DNA of 64,000 nucleotides from JAICJR01 sp036494715. GTDB lineage: Bacteria > Actinomycetota > Thermoleophilia > Solirubrobacterales > Thermoleophilaceae. Below are positions 8,151 through 16,515 of this stretch, one piece after another; position 1 is the first letter of the stretch; each line of letters starts with the position of its first letter. The position numbers and the translations under genes were made by a program. The notes under the pieces are model-generated. The model worked only from the letters and a program-made list of their open reading frames with translations, was not told the origin of the DNA and ran no database searches. The DNA lies in the NCBI GenBank assembly GCA_036494715.1, contig DASXNY010000076.1, positions 3,150 through 67,149 on the forward strand. Direction: 5' to 3'.

Positions 8151-8166
8151 CCAAAGTGTGTATAGT
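8151..8166. promoter_or_regulatory. Putative promoter and GntR operator copy 3
   Basis: CCAAAGTGTGTATAG resembles GCAAATCTGTGTAGA at 3410. TATAGT at 8161-8166, preceded by TGTG, is a good extended -10. A start near 8173 would leave a leader of about 80 bases before the lipoprotein gene, holding the perfect palindrome GGGAATTCCC (8201-8210). No convincing -35 is seen, which suits an activator- or extended -10-dependent promoter. Confidence 0.45.
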
Positions 8167-8256
8167 GCGGAAATTGGAATCCACTGGGCCGTGGGGCGCT
8201 GGGAATTCCCCGCCGGTCGGCCCGACGCCTGGCCCTAGGAGGGGATTGGAGAGGTG

Positions 8257-9552
8257 ATGAGTTCCTCACGGCTTTCTAAGTTCGGCGCCGCCGTGCTCGC
8301 GTGCGCAGCCATCGTGGGCGTCGCCGCGTGCGGCAGCTCGAACAAGAGCTCCAGCAGCTCGAGCAGCGCCGGCTCGACCACGTCCGGCGGCGGCACGTCC
8401 TCGGACGCGCTCGGCACCGCGAAGCCCGCGTCCGGCTCGCCGGTGGCCTTCGGGATGGTCAACCTCGCGACCAACCCGGCGGTCAACTTCCCTGAGCTCG
8501 CCTCGGCGGCCCAGGCGGGTGTGAAGTACGTCAACCAGTACCGCGGCGGCATCGGCGGCCACCCGATCAAGCTCGTGGTCTGCCCGACCGACGGCCAGCC
8601 CTCCGGCACGGCCAAGTGCGCGAACCAGCTCGTGGCGCAGCACGTCAAGGCGGTTCTCGGCGGCGCAGACATCGCCGGGGCGGCGGCGTTCCCGATCTAC
8701 CAGCGGGCCAAGCTCGCGTACGTCGGCGGGGCCAACATCACGCCGGCGGAGGCCACCGCGCCGAACTCCGTGATCTTCAACGACATGGCGCAGTCGGACA
8801 ACGTCGACCTCGGCACCTACACGGTCGAGAAGCTCCATGCCAAGAAGGTCGCGATCATCCCTGTCGGCGACAACCAGGGCAAGTTCCAGGCGCAGAACTT
8901 CATCGTGCCGGGGGTCAAGGCGAAGGGCGGGCAGTACAAGATCTTCCCGCTCCCGCCGTCGCAGGCTGACGCTTCGCCCGTGGTGGCAAGCGCGCTGGCC
9001 TACAAGCCGGACGCGATCATCCTCGAGAGCCCGTCGCAGTGCGTGGCGCTGCTGAACGCGCTGAAGAGCCTCGGCAACACGAAGCCCGTGCTGTCGATCG
9101 ATCCGTGCGCGGCCCCGAACGTGATCCAGGCGACCAACGGCGCGGCCAACGGCGTGTACATCTTCTCCGCGTACCAGCTCTACGACGGCGACAGCGCCGA
9201 CGCGAAGCTGGCACGGGCGATCATCGCGAAGTACGCGCCGGCCAAGCAGGTGATCGACTCACCCGCGCTCCAGGGCCTGAACACGGTGATGAACCTGCAG
9301 GACGCGTTCAAGTCCACCGATCCGAGCAAGCTCACCACGGCCTACATCCTCAAGACGCTGAGGGCGGGGAGCGACCATCCGAACTTCCTCTCGACGCCGT
9401 ACACGTGCAACAAGCAGGCGGTCCCGGCGCTGCCGGCGCTCTGCAACGCCAAGTACTACGTCGATCAGATCCAGGGTGACAAGCTGGTCATCAAGGAGTC
9501 CGGTTACGACACCGGCGCGCAGGTCCTGAAGCTCGGACCGCCGCCGAAGTAG
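8257..9552 (+). CDS. ABC importer substrate-binding lipoprotein (LivK-type)
   Basis: A 431-residue periplasmic-binding protein of the Peripla_BP_6 / Leu-Ile-Val type. The signal sequence ends in lipobox VAAC with Cys25 (from ATG 8257), followed by a Ser/Gly linker of about 25 residues, then the mature domain opening PVAFGMVNLATNPAVNFPELA and a second lobe with KKVAIIPVGDN. It should be lipid-anchored outside the membrane and deliver substrate to the permease at 9618. GTG 8254 is an alternative start; GGAG at 8248-8251 and AGGAGG at 8238-8243 fit either. It is followed by a strong hairpin and has its own candidate promoter at 8151. Confidence 0.93.
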   Translation: MSSSRLSKFGAAVLACAAIVGVAACGSSNKSSSSSSSAGSTTSGGGTSSDALGTAKPASGSPVAFGMVNLATNPAVNFPELASAAQAGVKYVNQYRGGIGGHPIKLVVCPTDGQPSGTAKCANQLVAQHVKAVLGGADIAGAAAFPIYQRAKLAYVGGANITPAEATAPNSVIFNDMAQSDNVDLGTYTVEKLHAKKVAIIPVGDNQGKFQAQNFIVPGVKAKGGQYKIFPLPPSQADASPVVASALAYKPDAIILESPSQCVALLNALKSLGNTKPVLSIDPCAAPNVIQATNGAANGVYIFSAYQLYDGDSADAKLARAIIAKYAPAKQVIDSPALQGLNTVMNLQDAFKSTDPSKLTTAYILKTLRAGSDHPNFLSTPYTCNKQAVPALPALCNAKYYVDQIQGDKLVIKESGYDTGAQVLKLGPPPK

Positions 9553-9566
9553 GAGTACCGGGGGGA

Positions 9567-9599
9567 CCGGGTCCCGCGCACCCAGCGCGCGGGACCCGG
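9567..9599 (+). terminator. Perfect 13-bp stem-loop between binding protein and permease
   Basis: CCGGGTCCCGCGC (9567-9579) pairs perfectly with 9587-9599 around a 7-base loop. There is no T-run, so it is more likely an mRNA-protecting or partial-attenuation hairpin that raises binding-protein over permease output than a full terminator. Confidence 0.75.
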
Positions 9600-9617
9600 C
9601 ACACTTCCCGATAGGCA

Positions 9618-11669
9618 ATGGACAGCTACATCCTCTTCCTCCTACTCGGACTCGGCGCGGGGGCGGTGTATGCGCTGCTCGGCCTCGGGCTCGTGCTCAA
9701 GTACCGCAGCTCGGGAGTGGTCGACTTCGGCCACGCGGCGGTGGCGATGTTCTGCGCCTACGTCTACATCGAGCTGCGTTCCAACGGGAAGCTCGAGTTC
9801 CCGTGGGTCCTGATCCCGCACGAGGTCTCGGTGGCCTCCGCCAGTGGCACGTCGCAGTTCGTGGCGATCGTCGCCTCGCTCGCCTACGGCGCGCTGCTCG
9901 GCCTCGTGTTCTATGCGCTGCTCTACCGGCCGCTGCGCCAGGCGCCGGCGCTCGCCCGCGTGGCGGCCTCGGTCGGCGTGATGCTCTACCTGCAGGCGAT
10001 CGCCGTGATCAACTTCGGCACCTTCGCGCTCTCGTCGCCGCCCATCCTGCCGAGCACGCCGGTGAACATCGGGGGCATCGGGGTCCCCTCCGATCGCCTC
10101 TACCTAGCCGGCATAACGGTGGTGATCGCGGTGGTGCTCGCGCTGATCTACAAGCGCACACGCTTCGGGCTCGCCACGCAGGCCGTGGCCGAGAACGAGC
10201 GCGGCGCCTCGCTGCTCGGCTACTCGCCAAACCGCATCAGCGCCTACAACTGGGTGATCGCGACGCTGCTCGCGGTTGCGGCGGGAATCCTGATCCTGCC
10301 GATCACGACGCTCAACCCCGGCACCTACACGCTCTTCATCGTCCCGGCGCTGGGCGTCGCGCTGATCGCCCGCTTCTCGTCGTTCACGGTCACGGTGATC
10401 GCCGGCCTGCTGCTCGGCATGTTCCAGTCGGAGCTCACAAAGCTCCAGGCGGTCTGGTCGTGGCTGCCCCAGAACGGGCTCCAGGACGGCGTGCCGTTCG
10501 TCCTGATCATGATCGGGATGACGGTGCTGGCCAAGCGCCTGCCCTCGCGCGGCGTCACCGGCGCGCTGCGCAACGCCTCGATCGGCCGGCCGCGGCGTCC
10601 CTGGACCACCGCCGGCATCACCTTCGCGATCGGGCTCGTGGGGCTCCTCGTGGCCTCATCCCTCTACCGCACGGCGATCATCTCGTCGATGATCACCGCC
10701 TGCATCTGCATGTCGGTGGTGATCATCACCGGCTACGTCGGGCAGATCTCGCTGGCGCAGAGCGCGCTCTCCGGTGTCAGTGCGTTCATGCTCAGCCACA
10801 TCGCTCACAGCCTCGGGATCGGCTTTCCGCTCGGCCTGATCCTGGCCGCGCTCTGCGCTGTGGTGGTCGGCGTCGTGATCGGGATTCCCGCGGTCCGGGT
10901 GCGCGGCGTCAACCTCGCTGTCGTCACCCTCGCCACCGCCGCCGCGCTGGACGCGCTCGTCTTCAACGCGGACTGGTTCAGCGGCGGTTACGTCGGCCGT
11001 GACGTGAAGAACCCGCACCTCCTCGGCCTCAACCTCGGCATCTCGACGACCGGCAACACGCTCGTCTTCGGCATCACGGTGCTCGTGATCGTGGTGCTCG
11101 TCGGCGTCTTCGTCGCGCGCCTGCGCAACTCGCCCACCGGCCGGATGTTCATCGCCGTCCGCTCCAACGAGCAGGCGGCGGCGTCGGTCGGCGTGAACGT
11201 GGCGCGCACCAAGCTGTTCGCGTTCGCCATCTCCGCCTTCGTGGCGGGCATCGGCGGCGGCCTGCTCGGCTATCAGCAGGGCAACATCAACGCCGAGTCG
11301 TTCACGGTCTTCACGTCCCTCACGATCCTGGCAATCACCTATGTCGGCGGCGTGGCGCGCATCTTCGGCGCGGTGGCGGCCGGGCTCCTGCTCGCGTCGA
11401 ACGGACTCGTGCCGACACTGCTCGACCAGCTGTTCGACTTCGGCACCTACCAGGCGGTGATCGCGGGCCTCCTCATGATGATCACCGCCGTGGCCAACCC
11501 GGACGGCATCGCCACGGAGATGCAGCGCGGTTTCCGCGAGCTGACCGGGAAGATCGGCGGTGCGCTCGGGATCGGCCGCCCCGCGGTCGCGACGGCGGCG
11601 GCCGGCGGTGGCACGGCGGCCGAGTCCGACGCCGCTGCCGACCCGAGCCGCGAGCCGGCGCACACCTAG
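9618..11669 (+). CDS. Fused LivH-LivM branched-chain-type ABC permease
   Basis: A 683-residue polytopic protein that joins the two permease subunits normally encoded as livH and livM. Residues 1 to about 300 are LivH-like (AVYALLGLGLVLKYRSSGVVDFGHAA; VAENERGASLLGYSPNRI is the first coupling loop). From about 325 it is LivM-like (ITGYVGQISLAQSALSGVSA; FIAVRSNEQAAASVGVN is the second coupling loop). The linker around 310-325 is short and basic (NASIGRPRRPW). The C-terminal tail is Ala/Asp-rich. Each coupling loop should dock onto one of the ATPases at 3433 and 4191. Such fusions are seen in some actinobacteria and remove any subunit imbalance. Confidence 0.92.
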   Translation: MDSYILFLLLGLGAGAVYALLGLGLVLKYRSSGVVDFGHAAVAMFCAYVYIELRSNGKLEFPWVLIPHEVSVASASGTSQFVAIVASLAYGALLGLVFYALLYRPLRQAPALARVAASVGVMLYLQAIAVINFGTFALSSPPILPSTPVNIGGIGVPSDRLYLAGITVVIAVVLALIYKRTRFGLATQAVAENERGASLLGYSPNRISAYNWVIATLLAVAAGILILPITTLNPGTYTLFIVPALGVALIARFSSFTVTVIAGLLLGMFQSELTKLQAVWSWLPQNGLQDGVPFVLIMIGMTVLAKRLPSRGVTGALRNASIGRPRRPWTTAGITFAIGLVGLLVASSLYRTAIISSMITACICMSVVIITGYVGQISLAQSALSGVSAFMLSHIAHSLGIGFPLGLILAALCAVVVGVVIGIPAVRVRGVNLAVVTLATAAALDALVFNADWFSGGYVGRDVKNPHLLGLNLGISTTGNTLVFGITVLVIVVLVGVFVARLRNSPTGRMFIAVRSNEQAAASVGVNVARTKLFAFAISAFVAGIGGGLLGYQQGNINAESFTVFTSLTILAITYVGGVARIFGAVAAGLLLASNGLVPTLLDQLFDFGTYQAVIAGLLMMITAVANPDGIATEMQRGFRELTGKIGGALGIGRPAVATAAAGGGTAAESDAAADPSREPAHT

Positions 11670-12440
11670 ATGCCGGGCCGCCTCGAGGGCAAGATCGCGC
11701 TGATCACGGGAACGGCGGGCGGTCAGGGGCGCGCCGCGGCCGAGCTGTTCGCGCGCGAGGGCGCGCGGGTGGTGGGCTGCGACGTGCTCGAGGCCGAGGC
11801 CGCGGAGACCGTCGAGCTGGTGCGCGCGGCAGGCGGCGAGATGGTGTCGATGGCGCCCGCCGACATCTCCACCGTGGACGGCGCGACCGCCTGGGTGGAG
11901 GAGGCCGTGAGCGTCTATGGCGGCTTGGACATCCTCTACAACAACGCCTCGTCGCCGCGGGTCGGGCCGTTCGAGGAGCTCACGCCGGACGACTGGTACT
12001 ACACGATCCGCAACGAGCTCGACCTGATCTACACCGTCACGAAGGCAGCCTGGCCGCACCTGATCGCGCGCGGGCAGAGCGTGATCATCAACACGGCGTC
12101 GGTGTCCGCCTACCGCGGCGCCGCCTTCGCTCCGCAGGCCGCGCACGGGGCGGCCAAGGGCGGCGTGCTGGCCATCACCCGGCACTTGGCGGCCTCCGGC
12201 GCGCCGCATGGCATCCGGGCCAACTCGATCAGCCCCGGGCTGATCATCACTGCACAGACGCGCGCGTTCCTGGAGGACCCCTCCCACCCCATGAACGACA
12301 TGGCGCGCAACCACCCGCTCGGCCGGCTCGGCGAGCCGGAGGACGTGGCGGGCGTGGCGCTGTTCCTCGCCTCCGACGACGCGCGTTACCTGAACGCGAT
12401 CGACATCATCGTCGACGGCGGGCAGTCAGTGATCGTCTGA
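11670..12440 (+). CDS. SDR oxidoreductase, catalytic Tyr replaced by His
   Basis: A 256-residue short-chain dehydrogenase starting at the base after the permease stop. TGTAGGQG (13-20) is the dinucleotide loop, NNAS the NNAG equivalent, and INTASVSA carries the catalytic Ser. The YxxxK motif reads HGAAKGGVL: Lys is kept, Tyr is His. His can in principle act as the proton relay but this is unusual, and substrate specificity may be changed. The C-terminal DGG motif (IDIIVDGGQSVIV) is normal. It has no independent ribosome site and is probably coupled to the permease. This appears to be the last gene of the GntR/transport operon; the next gene has its own promoter region. Confidence 0.85.
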   Translation: MPGRLEGKIALITGTAGGQGRAAAELFAREGARVVGCDVLEAEAAETVELVRAAGGEMVSMAPADISTVDGATAWVEEAVSVYGGLDILYNNASSPRVGPFEELTPDDWYYTIRNELDLIYTVTKAAWPHLIARGQSVIINTASVSAYRGAAFAPQAAHGAAKGGVLAITRHLAASGAPHGIRANSISPGLIITAQTRAFLEDPSHPMNDMARNHPLGRLGEPEDVAGVALFLASDDARYLNAIDIIVDGGQSVIV

Positions 12441-12470
12441 GCGCCAGGGCAGGGCCTGGCGGTATGGTTG

Positions 12471-12503
12471 CGCTGAATGAAAGCGGAATTCGCTGAGCGA
12501 AAG
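12471..12503. promoter_or_regulatory. Putative IclR operator: tandem CGCTGANNGAAAG
   Basis: CGCTGAATGAAAG (12471-12483) and CGCTGAGCGAAAG (12491-12503) repeat with a 20-base period; the second contains the near-palindrome TTCGCTGAGCGAA (12489-12501). A closely related pair lies in the divergent promoter at 19172-19201. Both sit beside genes of the IclR-linked cluster, and an IclR gene follows at 14225. The position overlaps ATG 12477 and argues that the true start is downstream, at GTG 12513. Confidence 0.6.
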
Positions 12504-12512
12504 TCGGCGGCC

Positions 12513-14225
12513 GTGCGCGTCAACGGCGGCGAGGCGCTCGTAAGGGCGCTCGGCGCCGCGGGCGTCAGCGAGGTCTTCGGCGTGCCGGCCGGCAAGCTCA
12601 CCCCGTTCATGCAGGCGCTGGGCGGCGACTCCTCGCCGTTGCGCTACACCGGCGTGCGGCACGAGGCGGCGGCCACCTGGATGGCTGCCGCGGTGTTCCA
12701 GGCCACGGGCGGGCTCGCGGTCTGCTTCGGCGAGAGCGGTCCGGGATCGCACAACCTCCTCAGCGCCCTCGGCAGCGCGCACAACAACAACCTCGCGCTG
12801 CTCGTGCTCACGCCGGGCGCCCCTAGCCACCTCGCCTACCCGCACGAGGGCATGACGATGGACTCGGACAACGTGGCGCTGTTCGCCTCGGTGACCAAAT
12901 GGGGCGCGGTGGCCCGCGATCCGGCGCGTATCCCCGACCTGGTGCGCCGGGCGATCCGCGAGGCGCTGACCGGCCGTCCGGGCCCCGTCCACCTCGAGGT
13001 GCCGGTCGACGTGCTGGGCAGCGAGCTCGAGCTCGATCCAGCACAGCTCGGGCTCGTGCCGGAACAGTTCCTCCCGAGCGGCCGTCCGCAGGCCGACCCC
13101 GCCGCGGTCGAGCGCGCCGCCGAGCTCCTGGTCGCCGCCGAGCGCCCGCTGCTGATCGCGGGTGGCGGAGTGAGCGTGTCGGGCGCCGCGGGCGAGTTCC
13201 GCGCGCTCGCCGAGCGGCTCGGCGCCGCGGCCACCGCCACGCAGATGGGCCTCGGCTGCGTGTCCACCGACAGCCCCACCTTCTTCGGCCACGGCGGCGT
13301 GGTGGGCGGTGCGGCCGTGGTCCGGGCGATGCAGGAGGCCGACGTGGTCCTGGCCGTTGGCTGCCGCTTCTCCTCCTGGCTCTGGTGCGGCAGCGGACCG
13401 TGCGTACGCGGCTGGCCGGCGCAGGAGCTGATCCAGGTGGACATCGACCCGGCCACGATCGGCCGCGCGCGGCCGCTCAGCGTCGGGCTGCAGGGCGACG
13501 CCGGCGCAGTTCTCGGCCAGCTGCTCGAGGCGCTGCCGGCGGGCGCGGGCCCGGGCGCGGGCGCCGCCGCCGAGCCGACGGCCTGGCTGTCCTCGCTCGT
13601 GGACGACCACCGCGCCTACCGCGACGAGCTGCGCGCGCTCGCGGACGCGCCCGCCGACGTGATGCACCCCGCCGCGCTTGCCGCGGAGATCGGGGCGGCG
13701 CTTCCGCCCGGCAGCCTCGTGGCCTACGACGGCGGCCACACCACCTTCTGGAGCAACGACCTCACACCCGCGCTCGAGCCGCGCACCCGCTTCCACGAGC
13801 CGGGCATGGCGCATCTCGGCTTCGGCGTCCCCTACGCCCACGCGCTCAAGCTGCTCTTCCCTGAGCGCGCGGTGCTCAGCATCACGGGCGACGGCGCCTT
13901 CGGCTTCACGGTCCAGGAGCTCGACACTGCACGCCGGCTCGGTCTGGCCGCGGTGCACGTGATCCACAACAACTCCGCCTGGGGAGTGGTCGGCGCCGGC
14001 CAGCGGCGCGCGGGCTTTCAGCTGGGCATCGACCTGGAGGGGACCGACTGGGCGGCGGTCGCGCACGCGTTCGGCTGCCACGCCGAGCGCGTGTCGCGCC
14101 GCGAGGAGGTGGCACCGGCGCTCGAGCGCGCGCTGGCGTCCGGGCTGCCCGCGGTGATCGACGCGCAGGTGCGCTTCGAGCCGCACCCCGGGCTGCCGCT
14201 CTTCGCGGGCGCCGGCAGGCGCTGA
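12513..14225 (+). CDS. Thiamine-diphosphate-dependent enzyme (acetolactate synthase fold)
   Basis: A protein of 570 residues from GTG 12513 (582 if ATG 12477 is used; that start lies within an operator-like sequence and adds a non-conserved peptide). Three domains: Pyr domain with the activating Glu in RHEAAATWMAA, central Rossmann-like domain (about 190-330), and PP domain with the ThDP/Mg motif GDGAFGFTVQELDTARRL ending HNNSAWG. The family covers acetolactate synthase, benzoylformate decarboxylase, glyoxylate carboligase and cyclohexane-1,2-dione hydrolase. It opens a four-gene operon with IclR, VOC and methyltransferase genes, so it is probably catabolic rather than a biosynthetic acetolactate synthase; there is no regulatory subunit gene nearby. 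Confidence 0.88.
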   Translation: MRVNGGEALVRALGAAGVSEVFGVPAGKLTPFMQALGGDSSPLRYTGVRHEAAATWMAAAVFQATGGLAVCFGESGPGSHNLLSALGSAHNNNLALLVLTPGAPSHLAYPHEGMTMDSDNVALFASVTKWGAVARDPARIPDLVRRAIREALTGRPGPVHLEVPVDVLGSELELDPAQLGLVPEQFLPSGRPQADPAAVERAAELLVAAERPLLIAGGGVSVSGAAGEFRALAERLGAAATATQMGLGCVSTDSPTFFGHGGVVGGAAVVRAMQEADVVLAVGCRFSSWLWCGSGPCVRGWPAQELIQVDIDPATIGRARPLSVGLQGDAGAVLGQLLEALPAGAGPGAGAAAEPTAWLSSLVDDHRAYRDELRALADAPADVMHPAALAAEIGAALPPGSLVAYDGGHTTFWSNDLTPALEPRTRFHEPGMAHLGFGVPYAHALKLLFPERAVLSITGDGAFGFTVQELDTARRLGLAAVHVIHNNSAWGVVGAGQRRAGFQLGIDLEGTDWAAVAHAFGCHAERVSRREEVAPALERALASGLPAVIDAQVRFEPHPGLPLFAGAGRR

Positions 14226-15010
14226 TGGAGGCCGCCCAGAGCGAGTACCGGGTGGAGGCGCTGGCCCGCGGGTTGCGGATCCTGTCCGCGTTCTCGGAGC
14301 AGCGCGCCGCGTTGCCGCTCAAGCGGATCGCGGAGCTCACCGAGATCCCGCTGCCCACCGCGTTCCGCCTGGTGGCGACGCTGGAGGCCGAGGGCTTCGT
14401 GGAGCGGCTCCCGAGCGGCGAGTACCAGCCGGGTCCCGGCGTGCTCACGCTCGGCTTCGCCGCGCTGCAGGGCAACGACCTCGTGGACACGGCGCAGGCG
14501 CCGCTGCGCAAGCTCGCGGCCGACACCGGCCAGAGCGTGAACCTCGGCGCCCTGCACGGCGACCAGGTGCTCTACCTCGCGCGCATCCGCAACGAGGCGC
14601 GGCTCGTCACCTCCAACGTGCAGGTGGGCTCGCTGCTGCCGGCGGCGGTGACGTCGATGGGCAAGCTCCTGCTGGCCGAGCTGCCCAAGGTCGAGCTCGA
14701 CGAGCTGCTGCGCCACATGCGCTTCGAGCGCCGCTGGGGGCCCAACGCCCCGCGCACCGCCGGCGCCCTGCGCAGCCGGCTCACGGCGGTGCGCAAGCAG
14801 GGCTGGTCCAGCCAGGACGAGGAGCTCACCATCGGGCTGCGCTCGATCGCGGGTCCGGTGCGCGGGCCAGACGGCGCGGTCGTCGCGGCCGTGAACATCG
14901 CGGTGCCCGCTTCGGAGCTGACGCTCGCCAAGCTCGTCTCCTCCATGCGCGCGCCGCTGCTCCATGCGTGTGCGGACATCTCACGCCGGCTGGGGGCGCC
15001 GGCCGCTTGA
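14225..15010 (+). CDS. IclR-family transcriptional regulator
   Basis: A 261-residue regulator with an N-terminal winged helix (about 8-70; LKRIAELTEIPLPTAFRLVATL) and a C-terminal IclR effector domain (about 80-255; TGQSVNLGALHGDQVLYLAR and GPDGAVVAAVNIAVPA). It starts in the stop of the TPP gene (TGATG), and its stop is overlapped by the next TTG. IclR proteins bind palindromes near catabolic promoters as activators or repressors, with small aromatic or keto-acid effectors. The paired motif at 12471 and 19172 is the natural candidate target, which would make it regulator of both this operon and the divergent FAH/FAD-oxidase units. Confidence 0.93.
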   Translation: MEAAQSEYRVEALARGLRILSAFSEQRAALPLKRIAELTEIPLPTAFRLVATLEAEGFVERLPSGEYQPGPGVLTLGFAALQGNDLVDTAQAPLRKLAADTGQSVNLGALHGDQVLYLARIRNEARLVTSNVQVGSLLPAAVTSMGKLLLAELPKVELDELLRHMRFERRWGPNAPRTAGALRSRLTAVRKQGWSSQDEELTIGLRSIAGPVRGPDGAVVAAVNIAVPASELTLAKLVSSMRAPLLHACADISRRLGAPAA

Positions 15011-15513
15011 GCCCCATACATCACGTCGGCCTGGGCGTGCCCGACCTGCACGCCGCGCTCGAGAACGCGCTGGCGGCGTTCGGCGCGGGGCCGTTCTTCG
15101 TCGTCGAGCACATGGAGCTCGACGAGCTCGTGTACGACGGCGCACCCGCGCGGCTCGACCACTCCGCGGCCTTTGGCCAGTGGGGCCCGATCATGGTCGA
15201 GCTCCAGCAGGTGTATTCGGCCTCTCCGCCTAAGCTCCACGACGTGCTCTGTCCCGGCGGCACCACACTCGGCCACGTTGCCTGGCTCACCGACTCGCTC
15301 GAGGCGGAGAGCGCCCGGCTCGCGTCGCTCGGCCTGCCGCCGCTCACCCGCGGCGGCAACGAGCACGTGTCCACCGCGTGGTTCGACGGGCGCGCGCTGT
15401 TCGGCCAGCACGTCGAGCTGATCGAGCGCTCGCCGGCCGTGCTCGGGTTCTACGAGCGGATCGCCGGGGCGGCACGCGACTGGGACGGCTCCGACCCAAT
15501 CCGCCCGGCGTGA
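15007..15513 (+). CDS. VOC-fold protein, methylmalonyl-CoA-epimerase-like
   Basis: TTG 15007 overlaps the IclR stop as TTGA and gives 168 residues starting SPIHHVGLGVPDLHAAL, a standard VOC opening. GPIMVELQQVY carries the Glu ligand of the first module, TLGHVAWLTDSLEAESARL the His of the second, and FGQHVELIER the last Glu. The pattern resembles methylmalonyl-CoA epimerase/4-hydroxyphenylpyruvate dioxygenase-like one-chain VOC proteins. Upstream in-frame codons overlap IclR and are not needed. The next gene starts in its stop. Function in the pathway is not known; isomerisation or ring-cleavage roles are possible. Confidence 0.85.
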   Translation: MSPIHHVGLGVPDLHAALENALAAFGAGPFFVVEHMELDELVYDGAPARLDHSAAFGQWGPIMVELQQVYSASPPKLHDVLCPGGTTLGHVAWLTDSLEAESARLASLGLPPLTRGGNEHVSTAWFDGRALFGQHVELIERSPAVLGFYERIAGAARDWDGSDPIRPA

Positions 15514-16310
15514 GCGCTCGCGTGACGAGCAGCGCCGCGGCGCAGCGTGCCCTCTGGGGCGGGCGCCCGGACGACTGGGCGGCGATCTCCGAGCCGCTGA
15601 TGCTGCCGGTGTACGCCCGCGTGCTCGACCTGCTCGACGTCGCGCCGGGAGTGCGGCTGCTCGACGTCGGCTGCGGCGCGGGGCTCGCGGCCGCCGGGGC
15701 CCTCGCGCGCGGCGCGCGCGCCTGGGGCATCGACGCCACGCCCGCGCTCGTCGACGTGGCGCGCCGGCAGGTCCCGCGCGCCGACTTCACCGTCGGCGAG
15801 ATGGAGAACCTCCCGTTCCACCAAGGCGAGTTCGACGCCGTCACCGGCTTCAATTCCTTCCAGTTCGCCGCCGACCACGTGCGCGCGCTGGCGGAGGCCG
15901 GGCGCGTGCTGAAGCGCGACGGCCAGGTCGCGGTGGTGGCGTTCGCGGAGCCGGAGCGCTGCGACGGCACGGCGATCTGGCACGCGCTTGGCGAGCTCGC
16001 GCCCGCCGATGAGGACGGCGGCCCGGACCCGTACGTGCTCGCGCCGGAGGGTGCCACCGAGTCGGCGCTCGAGGAAGCCGGCCTCGCGCCGCAGGCCGCG
16101 ATCGACATCGACTCCGAGTGGAACTACGCCGACCTCGCCACGGCGATCCGCGGCGTGCTCTCCTCGGCCGGCGGCGCGAGGGCGCTGGCGGCCGCGTCGC
16201 CGCAGGAGGTGGAGGCAGCCCTCAGCGATGCGTTCGCGCCGTTCGTGCGCGACAGCGGCAGCGTCACGCTGCACAACGTCTTCCGCTGCGTGATCGCCCG
16301 GCGCGCGTAG
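15510..16310 (+). CDS. Class I SAM-dependent methyltransferase
   Basis: GTG 15510 overlaps the VOC stop as GTGA and gives 266 residues. Motif I is LLDVGCGAGLAAAGALARGA, followed by an acidic residue in AWGIDATPALVDVARRQVP; motif II region FTVGEMENLPFHQGEFDAVTGF; motif III after GRVLKRDGQVAVVAF. This is the ubiquinone/menaquinone-methyltransferase-like (Methyltransf_11) pattern, which acts on small molecules. It ends the TPP-IclR-VOC operon; downstream is a convergent operon. Which molecule is methylated cannot be read from sequence. Confidence 0.87.
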   Translation: MSARVTSSAAAQRALWGGRPDDWAAISEPLMLPVYARVLDLLDVAPGVRLLDVGCGAGLAAAGALARGARAWGIDATPALVDVARRQVPRADFTVGEMENLPFHQGEFDAVTGFNSFQFAADHVRALAEAGRVLKRDGQVAVVAFAEPERCDGTAIWHALGELAPADEDGGPDPYVLAPEGATESALEEAGLAPQAAIDIDSEWNYADLATAIRGVLSSAGGARALAAASPQEVEAALSDAFAPFVRDSGSVTLHNVFRCVIARRA

Positions 16311-16497
16311 GCTCGGCCTGGTGTCGCTCACCGGGATGACCATTGCCGGCGGTGCTTGACCGCGAGCGCCTAGTGCGGCAATAAGACCGGGCGCGGAATG
16401 CTTGGTACGACCCAGCCGAGCCTCTCTCCCCGCTGCTGTAGACGCTCCGGCCGCGGCGCGACCGAGGGACGTCCATCACCCGGGTGGACGATCCGTA

Positions 16498-16515
16498 CGG
16501 CGCCCCTAGGCGCCG
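16498..16515. terminator. Small hairpin at the convergent operon end
   Basis: CGGCGCC and GGCGCCG form a 7-bp stem with a 4-base loop straddling the stop codon of the minus-strand SDR. No T-run follows in either direction. The 195-base gap 16311-16505 otherwise shows no gene or clear signal. Confidence 0.35.

Noticed and set aside
10656..12314. Antisense frame across LivM and the next SDR
   Set aside because: It crosses two coherent genes and encodes Arg/His/Asp-rich nonsense.
12426..14186. Antisense frame of 586 codons opposite the TPP enzyme
   Set aside because: Same composition artefact; the plus-strand product has full ThDP motifs.
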